Of a DNA stretch of 64,000 nt, positions 1-9,473 are shown piece after piece; the stretch's first letter is position 1, and each line of letters opens with the position of its first letter. The notes under the pieces were generated by a model that was not told where the DNA came from, did no database searches, and saw only the letters and a program-made list of their open reading frames with translations. Source of the stretch: Gambelia wislizenii (taxonomy: Eukaryota > Chordata > Lepidosauria > Squamata > Crotaphytidae). Location of the stretch: the NCBI GenBank assembly GCA_030847615.1, contig JAUMIR010000001.1, forward strand, positions 440,440,687-440,504,686. The letters are read 5' to 3'. The position numbers were made by a program, and so were the translations under genes.

Positions 1-1820
1 TTACTTTTTTCAGCATGAAAAAAAAATCTTACACCTGATGAAGAAAAGACAATATGCAGATTTTTAAACTCAGCTTCAGTTCCTTCTCCCCTACCATCTT
101 CTTGACTAACAACTAAGCTACCCATATCCATTTCTAGCAATCGTCTGTTTTGGTTCCTCCAAGATCTGTTCTTGGATGTGTCTTATTCCACCCCCCCCAA
201 TTGACCCTAGATGACCTGATTGATTGATTGCACTTATATGCCACCTTTCTCCCAAAATAGGAGTCAAAGCAGCTTACAATAATTAAAAAAGAAACAGCTA
301 AAATCTGAAATCCCTTATGAAATCCCATGGCTTTCACATCTACTTTTACCCCTCCGTTCACTCCAGCATCTCTGCCTTCTTTATATTTTCTCTTGGATAT
401 TTCATCACAAATGCAACAGCCCTCTCCCTGCCTCTGGACAGAAGGAATCCTTTTATTAGTGGGAATTTTAAAAAAAATCTAGTGGGGTTTTTTAGGTGGC
501 TAAATGGGAGTGAAGATAGCCTTTGCTGATTCCCCCTCTTCTGTAGTTCTCTGTATCCCATCCAAATCTGATCCAGAAGGTTGAGAGATCCTCCAGAACT
601 GTGGGGGCAGTAGCACTTGGGATTGTAGAGTGGGGGGGGGGAGGGCTCAGGCCCTGGGACCAAATATTCCCTGGGGGAGAGTTCATTCCCAGGAAGATTC
701 CCAGGATGTCCACACTCCATGGACCCCAGAATAGGGGGAGACTTGAGGCCCCCCTAATAATAGGCTTGAAGGGCTGACTGCCCCTTGAAATGATTTTTAA
801 AAAATTGGACTGCCAAGACTCCAATGTAGCTGAGCCTTCCCAGGTATTATCAATCAGAAGTGTACTTAATGATCAAGCACTTAGAAATATGAAGACAGTG
901 ATTGACATTGAACCCTTCCAGGAATAATAAAGGCTGCCTGTAATTTGTCTTACACACATTAACTTTGAACACATTGAACATTGAACACATTTCGAACATT
1001 GAACACATGCATGAAGGATACTTCTACATGGATGTTGTACTTGTAAAAGTCTTCATGTTTAAGTTTGTTTGAGTGCTAATGGATGAGGAAAGTAATTTTT
1101 CCTCCCAATGCAAGTGCCTGGTAGGCAAAATTAGTAACAATATGCCTGCCAGTGTTGAGCTGCCCCATCTTAAAAAAATGTTCTAGGGGCCCTGCACACC
1201 TTCTCCCCTGTGGTAGTTTCTCTGCCTTTGTATGAGGTTTTTTTGCTCATTTTAAAAGATTGAAATGCCTCTTCCTAGTTACTAATAGGAAGAGCTTTAA
1301 ACACCTGAACTCCAAAGAACTTATCTGGACCTGATCTTGGGCCTCAAGAGGAAAATGTTTTTCTCTCTGTAGTAGTAGTAGTAGTAGGAAATCAGCAAAA
1401 ATAACTCCCCGTTTTCCTCCAGTGCGAACATTATGAGTAGAGTTCTGCTTATAGATGTTCCCTCCAGCTGAACAAAATCTCTGGATCCAACCAGAGTAAC
1501 CTCTAGACTGATCTCACAGTTCCCTCCCAAGCCTTCTTTTTCCCTGTGTATGTCCCACTCCACCAAAACTTGGAAGTAATGAATTACAAGTAACATATAT
1601 GTAACCAGTTACTTGTCAGGGAGCAATGAGAGTACAGTCTAATGAATTTGTATTGCACAATAAGTCACAGTGGTGTTTGTTCATTAGTGCGTAACTGTTT
1701 CTAGTTACTTTCAAATGTTACTTTTAAATAATGTTTTAGAGGAATTGTTACATTTTATGCCTTTGCCTTATCAATCCTAAATTCTTCACTCTCCCAAGAA
1801 AGAATGGAAAGTAATAGAAA
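1..1820. other. Unassigned AT-rich non-coding DNA
   Basis: No coding or RNA gene is supported here. Open frames are short and overlap on both strands without recognisable domains. At about 213-290 there is a fragment resembling the 'atatgccacctttctccca' SINE/LINE tail seen again near 51355 and 55650. A short GTA-trinucleotide run lies at about 1370-1387, and a small tandem array of 'attgaacac'-like words at 965-1010. Confidence 0.5.
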
Positions 1821-1930
1821 ACCCTATGAAATTCATGGGATTGCCATAAGTCAACAGGTAAGTTGAGGATGCACACATACATGCACAAATACACATGCAC
1901 ACATGTGCACATACACATTAGAAAAGTAAT
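1820..1930 (+). repeat. Sauria SINE / BovB-type 3' tail fragment
   Basis: The words 'ccctatgaaattcatggg' and 'attgccataagtcaacagg' match the end of squamate SINEs and BovB, which share a 3' tail. Here the tail runs into an (AC)-rich stretch. Only the tail is recognisable; the tRNA-like head is absent. Confidence 0.5.
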
Positions 1931-2057
1931 AGGCATGGCAGCCCATCAGGAGTTACATCTTTAACACAGTAGTGAATTACAGGTGGAAATTATTTTAAAA
2001 ATTAAAGTTCCAAACTCTGTTCTCTATATTGTTGATTAGACATAAAGCTACAGCCAG

Positions 2058-2058
2058 G

Positions 2059-2087
<29 letters not shown>
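2058..2087. repeat. (GAT)n microsatellite
   Basis: About nine uninterrupted GAT/ATG triplets are visible. No gene overlaps the run. Confidence 0.9.
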
Positions 2088-2089
<2 letters not shown>

Positions 2090-2588
2090 GCCATATTCAG
2101 TTTACCACCATGTCCTGGTACTTTTCCAGGTGCAAGATCATGGAAACTCATTTCTCAAATCCTCCCAGTGAAAACTGTGGGCCATGTTTTAGTTGACTTC
2201 CACCTTGATATGCAACTTTCTGCTTATTGTACTTCTCCTGTAACAGCTGTACCATTCTCCACTTTCTCTCCAACATGCAGTGACTGGCAAGGTGTTGGGA
2301 AGAGGGTAAAATGCCCAGGCAATTATGGGAGATATTCTTCTCTTGAGCCTTGCTGCAATTGTAGCACTGATTATTCCATCCATTCACTTCTCAAAGGTAA
2401 AGCCATTGGTTTTAGCTTTGCGTAGAAAGTGGCGAGTGGCTGGCATGTGTCAGGGTCCAGATCAAATTCTATTTTAAGCCTGACCTAAATTTGAAGGGAT
2501 CTGTGGTGGCTCAAAATAGTGTGAAGCTTTTTCCAATTTGGGCAAGTGTGAATTGTGTTGCCTTTGGCTAGTCTCTGTGTTTGTTTAA

Positions 2589-2829
2589 TTTGTTGTTGTT
2601 GTTGTTGTTGCTGTTGTTCTGTGCCTTCAAGTTGTTTCTGACTTAAGGTGACCCTATTACAGTGTTTTCTTGGCAAGATTTGTTCAGAGGTGTTTTGCCT
2701 TTGCCTTCATCTGAGGCTGAGAGAGTGTGACTTGCCCAAGGTCACCCAGTGGGTTTCCATGGCTGAGCAGGGATTTGAACCCTGTTCTCCAGAGTCATAG
2801 TCCAATGTTCACACCAGTATACTATGCTG
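2589..2829 (-). mobile_element. Sauria-type tRNA-derived SINE, near full length
   Basis: On the reverse strand the element starts with a pol III A-box-like region ('tagtatactgg', near 2815). It continues to an exact B-box-like word, GGTTCAAATCC (complement of 2771-2781), then 'ggtgaccttgggcaagtcac', a BovB-like tail ('gggtcacc...cttaagtcag'), and ends in (CAA)n, which appears as (GTT)n at 2589-2610 on the + strand. This tRNA head, core, RTE-like tail and short microsatellite is the known layout of Sauria SINEs mobilised by BovB. Confidence 0.85.
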
Positions 2830-3243
2830 ACTATTTATTGTAAATCTGAAATCTATTTTAGATGGAATGGTGAAAAGTAAACTATATAAATAAGGTTTGG
2901 TTTCCCTTTCCTTAAGCAATCAGCTATTCTCTGCACAATAGCTGTACCCCATCCTTTCAGCTCCTCAGTCCCCAACAACCTTGCTTTGCTACTTCATTCC
3001 TCCCATTGTTGTCTTTCCTATGCTCCTCTTCACCTCATCTTGAGCAGGAATGTTCACCTGAAGCTTTGGGCTAGCTACTGGGACCCCTCAGACTGTTGTC
3101 ACCGTATCAGTCAGTGGTGGGCAACCTTTTGAGCTTGGTGTGTCAAACTTCACCAAAAAACTGAGCATACCTCAGGTGGTGTGTCACTTTGAGGAAAAAA
3201 CATTATTTCACGATATTTATTGTTTAAATAACATAAATGTATA

Positions 3244-3340
3244 CAGTTGCCCCTCCGCATTTGCAGCTTTCACTCTCGCGGTTTTGATTATTCGCAGTTT
3301 GCTCAGCAAGCATCCCATTTGAATCAGCTTCTCTTCCTCC
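3244..3340 (+). repeat. Tigger-like terminal fragment
   Basis: TA followed by 'cagttgcccctccgcatttg' resembles the ends of the complete Tigger-like MITEs at 20293 and 44604. No matching right end was found, so this is a truncated piece or part of the hAT-like element's own interior. Confidence 0.4.
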
Positions 3341-3599
3341 CACTCAAGGGAGAGGAGCTGATTTGAACGGAGTGCTTGCTGAACAAGCCATGCACTCAAC
3401 TCCCCCCTCTCCTGGGGCTTGGCTCTATTTGGGGAGGGGGAGAGCCAAGCCCCGGGAGAGCGGGGAGTTGATGGGAAAGGTGCTTTTTAGGCCCCCCTCA
3501 CTCTTCCCAAAGCCACTATTGAGCTTTCTAAGCCTTGTTGTGGCTTTGGGAGGGTGGGGGTGGCTGAAAAGCCTCTACGCCGCATTCCCTCCACCCCAC

Positions 3600-4560
3600 C
3601 CAACCTTCCCAAAGAGGCTATATGGGGCTCTCAATCCCCAGAGCCCCTTCAGGAAGCCCGGGGAGAGGCTGGCCAGACTCCCTCCTGCCTTCCCGTCACC
3701 TTCTCCGGCCTTCCTGAGGCAGCTCCAGGGTTTCAAAGCCTTGGAGCCCGCTCAGGAAGGCCGGGGAGAGGCTGGGCAAACTCTCACCCATCCGCCTGCT
3801 GCCTTACCCAGCCTCCCGAAGGTGGCTCCGGGGCTTCAAAGCCCTGGAGCCCACTCGGGAAGGCTGGGGAGAGGCCAGGGAGACTCCCGCCTGCCCGCCA
3901 CCTTCCCCGGCCTTTCCAAGGCAGCTCTGGGGCTTCAAAGCCTCAGAGCCCCCTTGGTAAGGCCGGGAAGAGGCTGGGGAGACTCCTGCCTGCCGCATTC
4001 TCCGGCCTTTCCGAGGTGGCTCAGGGGATGCGAAGCCTCGGAGCCCCTCCGGGAAGGCCGGGGAGAGGCCGGGCAGAGTCTCCCCCTCCCTCCCGCTGCC
4101 TTCCCTAGCCTCCCAGGGGCTTCAAAGGCGGCTCTGGGGCTTCAAAGCCCTGGAGCCCCTTGGGAAGGCCGGGCAGAGGCCGGGCAGACTCCCACCCACC
4201 CACCAGCCACCTTACCCGGCCTCCCCGAGGCGGCTCTGGGGCTTCAAAGCCTTGGAGCTCCCTTGGGAAGGCCAGAGAGAGGCCGGGGAGACTCCTGCCT
4301 GTTGCCTTCCCCGGACTTTCCGAGGTGGCTCAGGGGCTGCGAAGCCTTGGAGCCCCCCCGGGAAGGCTTGGGAGAGGCCGGGCAGAGTCTCTCCCTCCCT
4401 CCCGCTGCCTTCTCCGGCCTCCCAGGGCCTTCAAAGGTGACTCGGGAGCATCAAAGCCCTGGAACCCCCTCAGGAAGGCTGGGCAGAGGTCGGGCAGACT
4501 CGCCCCACTCACTGGCCACCTTACCTGGCCTTTCTGAGGTGGCTCAGGGGAAGCACGGCA
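3600..4560. repeat. GC-rich minisatellite, ~100-bp unit
   Basis: The word 'cttcaaagcc' or a one- to two-base variant recurs near 3732, 3834, 3932, 4030, 4138, 4240, 4337 and 4451, spacing about 97-115 bp. Units also share 'gggaaggccggggagaggc' and 'gactcc'. A 410-codon open frame crosses the array, but it is only a translation of the Pro/Gly/Arg-rich repeat. There is no domain, and frames stay open on both strands. Confidence 0.8.
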
Positions 4561-5346
4561 GGCCTCGGGGGGGGGTTGGCCAGGTGGGGGGGTGAGGCTC
4601 CACCCCCCTGCCTCCCTAAAGTGGTAATCGGGGTTTCATAACCCCACCCACCACTTTCCTCCACCCTCCCACCCTCCCTAAAGTGGCGACCGATCGCCAC
4701 TTTAGGGAGGGTGGTGAGGGTGAGGGCCGGGGGGCGAGGAGGCCTACGGCCGCATGTCAGCCCAAATGGCTACATGTGTCAGTGCTGACACACGTGTCAT
4801 AGGTTTGCCATCACTGGTATAAGTGGCTGCTTGAGATTCTGGAGTCTGGAAATAACAAGGTACATGCAACATAATTACCGGTGATGAGGATGTGTCAAAA
4901 ACACATTTCAAAAGCAGAATAACAAGTGGGAATGAACTTCCTTCCTTCCCATAGTGAGGAACATTTCTAATTACTTTTCCAAATTATTTTTGAAGGGATT
5001 TTTTTGAGGGATGTTCACAAGATTTTTTTCAAGTTAGATGCCATTCACTTCTCAGTCCTAAGGCCCCCCCCCCTTTAAGGTAAAGAAAAAGTATCAGGAA
5101 ATAAAAAGTAATGCAAAAAAACACAGAAAGATACTTGTAATAAATTACTTTTGATAGACAATCTTCTGAACTCTGGTTGAAGAAAGGTATATAACATGGT
5201 ATCCCAACACAATTGGAGAAGGAATTTATAAAAACAAGGGACTCTCTTTCTGCAGGGAAATGCACCCTATCAATTCTAAGGACTAAAAAAATCCCAGAAA
5301 TGTAACAAGCAATTTAACAAGTAATACAAGTTCTTCTCTTAACATT

Positions 5347-5406
5347 ATGATTGGTGGTAGTAGTACTACTAGTAGTAATACCACCACCACTACTACTACT
5401 GCTACT
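5347..5406. repeat. Self-complementary trinucleotide tract
   Basis: GGT/AGT triplets are followed by ACC/ACT triplets, so the two halves are complementary and could fold as a hairpin. Confidence 0.75.
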
Positions 5407-5820
5407 AATTTCTTATCCATCTCTCCCTATGGACTGAGGTAGGAAACATGTATTACCTTTAAGATAGTATAAGATGCAATGGGAGTACGGTTCTTCTAAA
5501 AAGTAACTTTCACAAGTTCTGATGGAGAGTGGCTAGCTCAGCTTCCCAGTTTTTGAATGTCAGTTTTTGAATATTAATCTGATGTCCCTCCCCTGCCCTG
5601 CTAATGAAGAGAGCACATCCAACACTCAAGAATATTGTGGCAACTTTTATTTTGAGAAATCTCATCTTCTTCCATGGTTTTTTTTTAAAAAATAAGATTT
5701 TCTGGCTCGAAACTAGATGAGCGGTTCCCAACAATCTGTGTGAATAGCAAGAGAAACAAAAAAGTCTTTGGGGACTCAGTTCAAGGAGGTCTGACACAGC
5801 ACGGTGAGGGGGGTGGAGGG

Positions 5821-5821
<1 letters not shown>

Positions 5822-5862
<41 letters not shown>
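5822..5862. repeat. (GA)n microsatellite
   Basis: About twenty GA dinucleotides are visible with no interruption. Confidence 0.9.
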
Positions 5863-5864
<2 letters not shown>

Positions 5865-6645
5865 CCATCTGCACACTGGAATTGGAAAGAGGATAGAATT
5901 ACCAGTAAATGTTGCCCTGTGGTTTCTTCATTGAAGTGGCTGCTTTTGGGCCACCTGTTGATGGCATGATTGGAGCATTAGTTCTTGCTCTGCCTCAGGA
6001 CTATTGATAACTCTGCTTAACATCACCACAGGGGAGTCTTTGTTGGAGGCTGCAGTCACTTTGCCTGAGCAATGGTGTACATTGGCTCCTCCATTCAGGC
6101 CTTTCCCCCCTGACATTAGCGCATTTGAATGGGCCACCAGTGAAGCCATTCATTGAGAACATGCACCAGGGCTTCTGGGTGGCCCGGGGCTGAGCTGAAA
6201 ACTCTTGTTAATGGACTGTGAGTCTCAGCCTATTGATGTACATGAACTCTGTGACCAAAGAAAAGTGAGACAAAGATGTCCCTCACAGGAACATGTAGGT
6301 CACAATTGGACAAAAGCAGACATTGACCAGCCAGAGCTATTTGATTATTGAATGAAAAATAGGATACCTATAAATACAGGAGAACTACTGCTGGAATTCT
6401 TTTGCGGAGGATACACATATCCTGTGGCATTTACCTGGAGATGCTCAGAAATTCACTAGACATTACTATAATTGGATTTTTTTAAAAAAAAATCCAATGT
6501 ACATTTCTATCACAATTAGACATTTATTCACTCAGCTGCCACTGAAAAAGGTTCAAAAAAGTTTGCTAGATACATCATTATACATTCCTTCCTACTTGGT
6601 TTCAGAAAATGTGGATTTAATCTTAAAATAAATAAGGCTGCAATC

Positions 6646-6728
6646 CTATATACACTTACCTTGGAGTAAAACCCATTGAACTTCATGATACTTTCTTCTG
6701 AGTATATGCATGTAAGATTGCATTCTAA
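6646..6728. repeat. Short palindromic dispersed repeat
   Basis: The left part 'ctgcaatcctatatacactt' pairs with the right part '...catgtaagattgcattct', with a 'gagtaaaacccattgaa' core. Related cores appear near 15350 and 39885 ('agtaagcccta...tagggcttatttctgagtag'). This looks like an old, common amniote inverted-repeat element. I do not assign a superfamily. Confidence 0.45.
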
Positions 6729-6742
6729 ATATTAGGACAACA

Positions 6743-7009
6743 GAGATTATCAGATGCGGCAAAAACCATGTCAGAAGAACGCAATGATAACAGAAATGGG
6801 TGACATTATCAGACAATGTTGTCCTTCAGCATTCCAGGGGTGTAGCACGGGCGTGAATGAGACATCCCTTTTTATTGGCATCTTAGCCCCATCAATAAAA
6901 AAGAGAAGCCTCATCTGCACCAGTGTTATGCCCCGGGAATGGTTGAGGATATGGGTGTCTGATAATGTCACCCTTTCTGTTATCGCCACATTCTTCTGAT
7001 GCAGTTTGG
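6743..7009. mobile_element. Inverted-repeat MITE remnant
   Basis: Two arms of about 45-70 bp are inverted copies. The left arm runs 'cagaagaacgcaatgataac' to 'gggtgacattatcagac' (about 6771-6815). The right arm has 'gtctgataatgtcaccc' to 'gataacag' on the other strand (about 6956-7000). The 'attatcagac' motif relates it to the 3-bp-duplication family described for 7010-7601. Exact outer ends are unclear because a second element abuts it and a further 'gtctgataaagtcc' end lies near 7641-7655. Confidence 0.55.
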
Positions 7010-7601
7010 GGAGATTATCAGACAGGAACACAAAAAGAGTTCCTGTCCCACAATCTCCAATCCCATCCCTGTCCCGGCACAATAACCCTCCCCATCAGAC
7101 TTACCTTTTCTTCTGTTCAAAGGCAGCCCAGGCATGAACAGAGCTCTAATGGAGCTCTGTTCACTTCCTGTATTGAAATACCACCCGTTCTCACAAGAAG
7201 ATGTGAGCATGGGAAATTCAAAAAGAAAAAGAAAAATAACACACAAAAAGTTACACCAAGCACATAAACACACTAAACAAACAAACAAGTAACCTGGGGA
7301 GGTCCCTAAAAAGAGAGTGGCCTATCTTGTTTTCATGATCCCACCCAGAAGTATTCTGGCAGGACCACCCATTGATGCTGTATTCACAGTGGGACAATGG
7401 TGCGAGGTTTCAAATGCCAGCAATGCTGGCACAGAAACAGAATGGATGATCCATTTACAACTCTGGGCCGTCAATAAAAAGAAACACCAGAATAACAACA
7501 GTGGAATACAAAAGGATAATGTCGTGTGACACTGGCATCATTTTGCATTCTGCTGTTGTTATTCTGGTGCCATATTAGCCACTAATTAGCTGATAATCTC
7601 C
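7010..7601. mobile_element. Harbinger-like MITE (TSD TGG)
   Basis: It starts GGAGATTATCAGAC and ends with the near-complement of that (...CTGATAATCTCC). TGG flanks both sides (7007-7009, 7602-7604). Three-base duplications are typical of PIF/Harbinger elements, hence the name; no transposase is present. Its interior shares an 'aagcac...aaacac...gggagg...' core of about 110 bp with elements at 13966-14587 and 28904-29917. On the reverse strand the word at 7099-7107 reads AAG|GTAAGT, a consensus splice donor. Confidence 0.65.
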
Positions 7602-7724
7602 TGGGATGTTTTTTGGGTTTTTTTTGCTGCATTTCCCTGTGTCTGATAAAGTCCTCCATAAGAACACCCCCTCTCTCTGGCTTTTCTTCACAAATGAAGA
7701 TTCAGGAAGGACTCATCCCGTGCG

Positions 7725-8590
7725 TTCTGCAAACGCGCTGATGACTAAAAAGGCCAATCTGAGATAAACAAGTCCGGTTGCAGAAAGCACAGCAGAAGGT
7801 CTCCTTGGGTGATGTTTCCGGGTTGTGATTCTTTCTGTGTTGTCATTTCTCTTCAAGACTTGTTCAGCCTGAGTTCTCAAATAAGGCTGCAGTATTGTGG
7901 ATAGTGCGTCTCCATGCCTCCCGATGTGAGGCCAGAGTGGACCATTGTTGGTGATCAATTTGGCCAAGCCTGAGATGTTGTTTCAGGGAGTCCTTGTATC
8001 ACTTTTCTGGAGCACCCCTCTTACGCTGACCCATGGCGAGTTCACCATAGAGTACTATTTTTGGGAGGCGATGGTCCTCCATCCTAGAAACATGCCCTGC
8101 CCAGCGCAGCTGTGTTCTCAATGTCATGGCCTCAATGCTGGTGATCCCTGCTGGCTCAAGGACAGCAACATTCGTCACATAGTCAGTCCAGTATATATTT
8201 AGGATTGTGCATAGACAGCGCTGATGAAAGCGTTTGAGGAGTCGTAAGTGTTGGCAATAGGTGACCCATGTTTCAGACCCATAAAGGAGAATAGACAGTA
8301 CAGTGGCTCTATACACACTGATTTTTGTGTTTCGCTTCAGGTGTTTATTACTCCAGACTCTTTTGTAAAGTCTTCCAAATGCGCTATGTGCCTTTGCTAA
8401 TCTGTGATCGATCTCTTTGTCAATCTTGGCATCTGAGGAGATGATGCTTCCCAGGTAGGTGAACTGCTGAACGGACTTAAGCACAGATTTGCCAATACAA
8501 TGTGGGGAGGATGGTCTTCGTCCTGTGGTGCAGGCTGGTAAAGAACTTCCATTTTCTTAAGGTTGACTTCCAGCCCAAACAGCTCTCCCA
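7725..8590 (-). pseudogene. Non-LTR retrotransposon RT C-terminal fragment
   Basis: The reverse strand from about 8484 encodes the thumb and connector region of a LINE reverse transcriptase. It contains 'YLGSIISSDAKIDKEI', 'LLYGSETW', 'FHQRCL' and 'LRWAGHVSRMEDHRLPK', all typical of the region downstream of the RT palm. The segment below 8000 continues the same protein in shifted frames and ends in a decayed Cys/His-like tail, by comparison with related LINE proteins I know. The palm with the catalytic Asp pair is missing. The clade is unresolved (not CR1, BovB or L1 by these motifs). Frameshifts make it a dead fragment. Confidence 0.7.
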
Positions 8591-8871
8591 TAAAAACAAT
8601 TACTTTATTTAACTGCAGCTTTAACTGTTTCTAAAATTATTATCTTTGGCTGAGGAATATGTGCTACTATATTGGCTGTATATTTGGTTATACCATTAGA
8701 CTATATGAAAACAACAAGGTCCTTGCTACATCTGACCAAAGGTCCAGCATTTTTTTCAAACAGTGGTCAGCCACATGCTTGGGGAAGTGGACACGCCATG
8801 AAAACAAAAGATTTCCAGTGCTATTTGTTCACCACATTTGAAATTCAGAGCTACGCTGCTTGTGGGCCTGA

Positions 8872-9224
8872 CAAGATGTGTGGGCCTGACAAGATGTCTC
8901 AGGAGGTGTGTTGTCTCCCTGGGGCAAAGATCCGTGATGTGACGGAGCGGCTAACAAGACTCGTCAAGCCTACGGATCATTACCCCTTCCTTTTGGTCCA
9001 TGTGGGAACCAATGATACGGCAAGGCACAGCTTTCCGAAGATCAGAAGAGATTATGAGGCTCTGGGGAGGAAGCTGAAAGAAATGGATGCACAGGTTGTC
9101 ATCTCGTCTCTTCTGCCAGTTGAAGGGCATGGTCCAGGAAGGGAGAGGAAAATAGCCAACGTAAACAACTGGCTCCGTAGATGGTGTCACCGAGAACAAT
9201 TTGGATTCTTGGATGCGCTTCCAT
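8872..9224 (+). pseudogene. CR1 ORF1 C-terminal esterase-like fragment
   Basis: The translated segment contains 'LPGAKIRDVTERL' and 'PFLLVHVGTNDTARHS', followed by 'VVISSLLPV'. CR1 ORF1 proteins are known to carry an SGNH-esterase-like domain with a 'hvGTND' motif, and this matches its second half. The N-terminal half and any zinc-finger region are absent. The reading frame runs upstream of 8870 through apparently unrelated sequence, so the start codon near 8672 is not the real one. Confidence 0.75.
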
Positions 9225-9473
9225 GAGGGGGGACTTCTGGCAAGAGAAGGGGTGCATCTCACACCAGTTGGCAGAAACGTTTTTGCCTACAGTCACAAGA
9301 ATTTGATCAGGAGGGCTTTAAACTGAGTCATGTGGGGGAGGGAGACAGTATTCTGGAAGGCAAAAGAGCTGGAGAAAATTGTCAAGCTGTCATAGAGGGA
9401 ACAAGGCAAACAGTGCAAGGACCCAACAGTGGGAGGCAAAAAAACTTGCACAGGCAGCAAGTAAAGGGAACAC

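Larger units (their letters stand above)
3112..4816. mobile_element. hAT-like non-autonomous DNA transposon
   Basis: The left end 'cagtggtgggcaacct' pairs with the right end, whose complement reads 'cagtgatggcaaacct', giving hAT-style CAGTG termini. Eight bases flank each side, GTATCAGT (3104-3111) and GTATAAGT (4817-4824), a 7 of 8 match and the size expected for hAT target duplications. No transposase is visible. The interior holds the start of a Tigger-like sequence (from 3244) and a GC-rich minisatellite. The termini and duplication are seen directly; the family name is inferred from them. Confidence 0.75.
4817..6645. other. Unassigned non-coding DNA with microsatellites
   Basis: No gene or named transposon was recognised. 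The stretch holds a trinucleotide block of ACT/AGT/ACC units at 5347-5406 and a (GA)n run at 5822-5862. Open frames are short and include the microsatellites. Confidence 0.5.

Noticed and set aside
2058..2087. Microsatellites as a CRISPR-like array
   Set aside because: There are no spacers; these are simple repeats in a vertebrate genome.
2771..2781. B-box as evidence of a tRNA gene
   Set aside because: The rest of the sequence is a SINE; the cloverleaf arms do not form a full tRNA.
3363..4595. 410-codon open frame, Pro/Gly/Arg-rich
   Set aside because: It is a read-through of the ~100-bp GC minisatellite; frames are open on both strands and there is no domain or start context.
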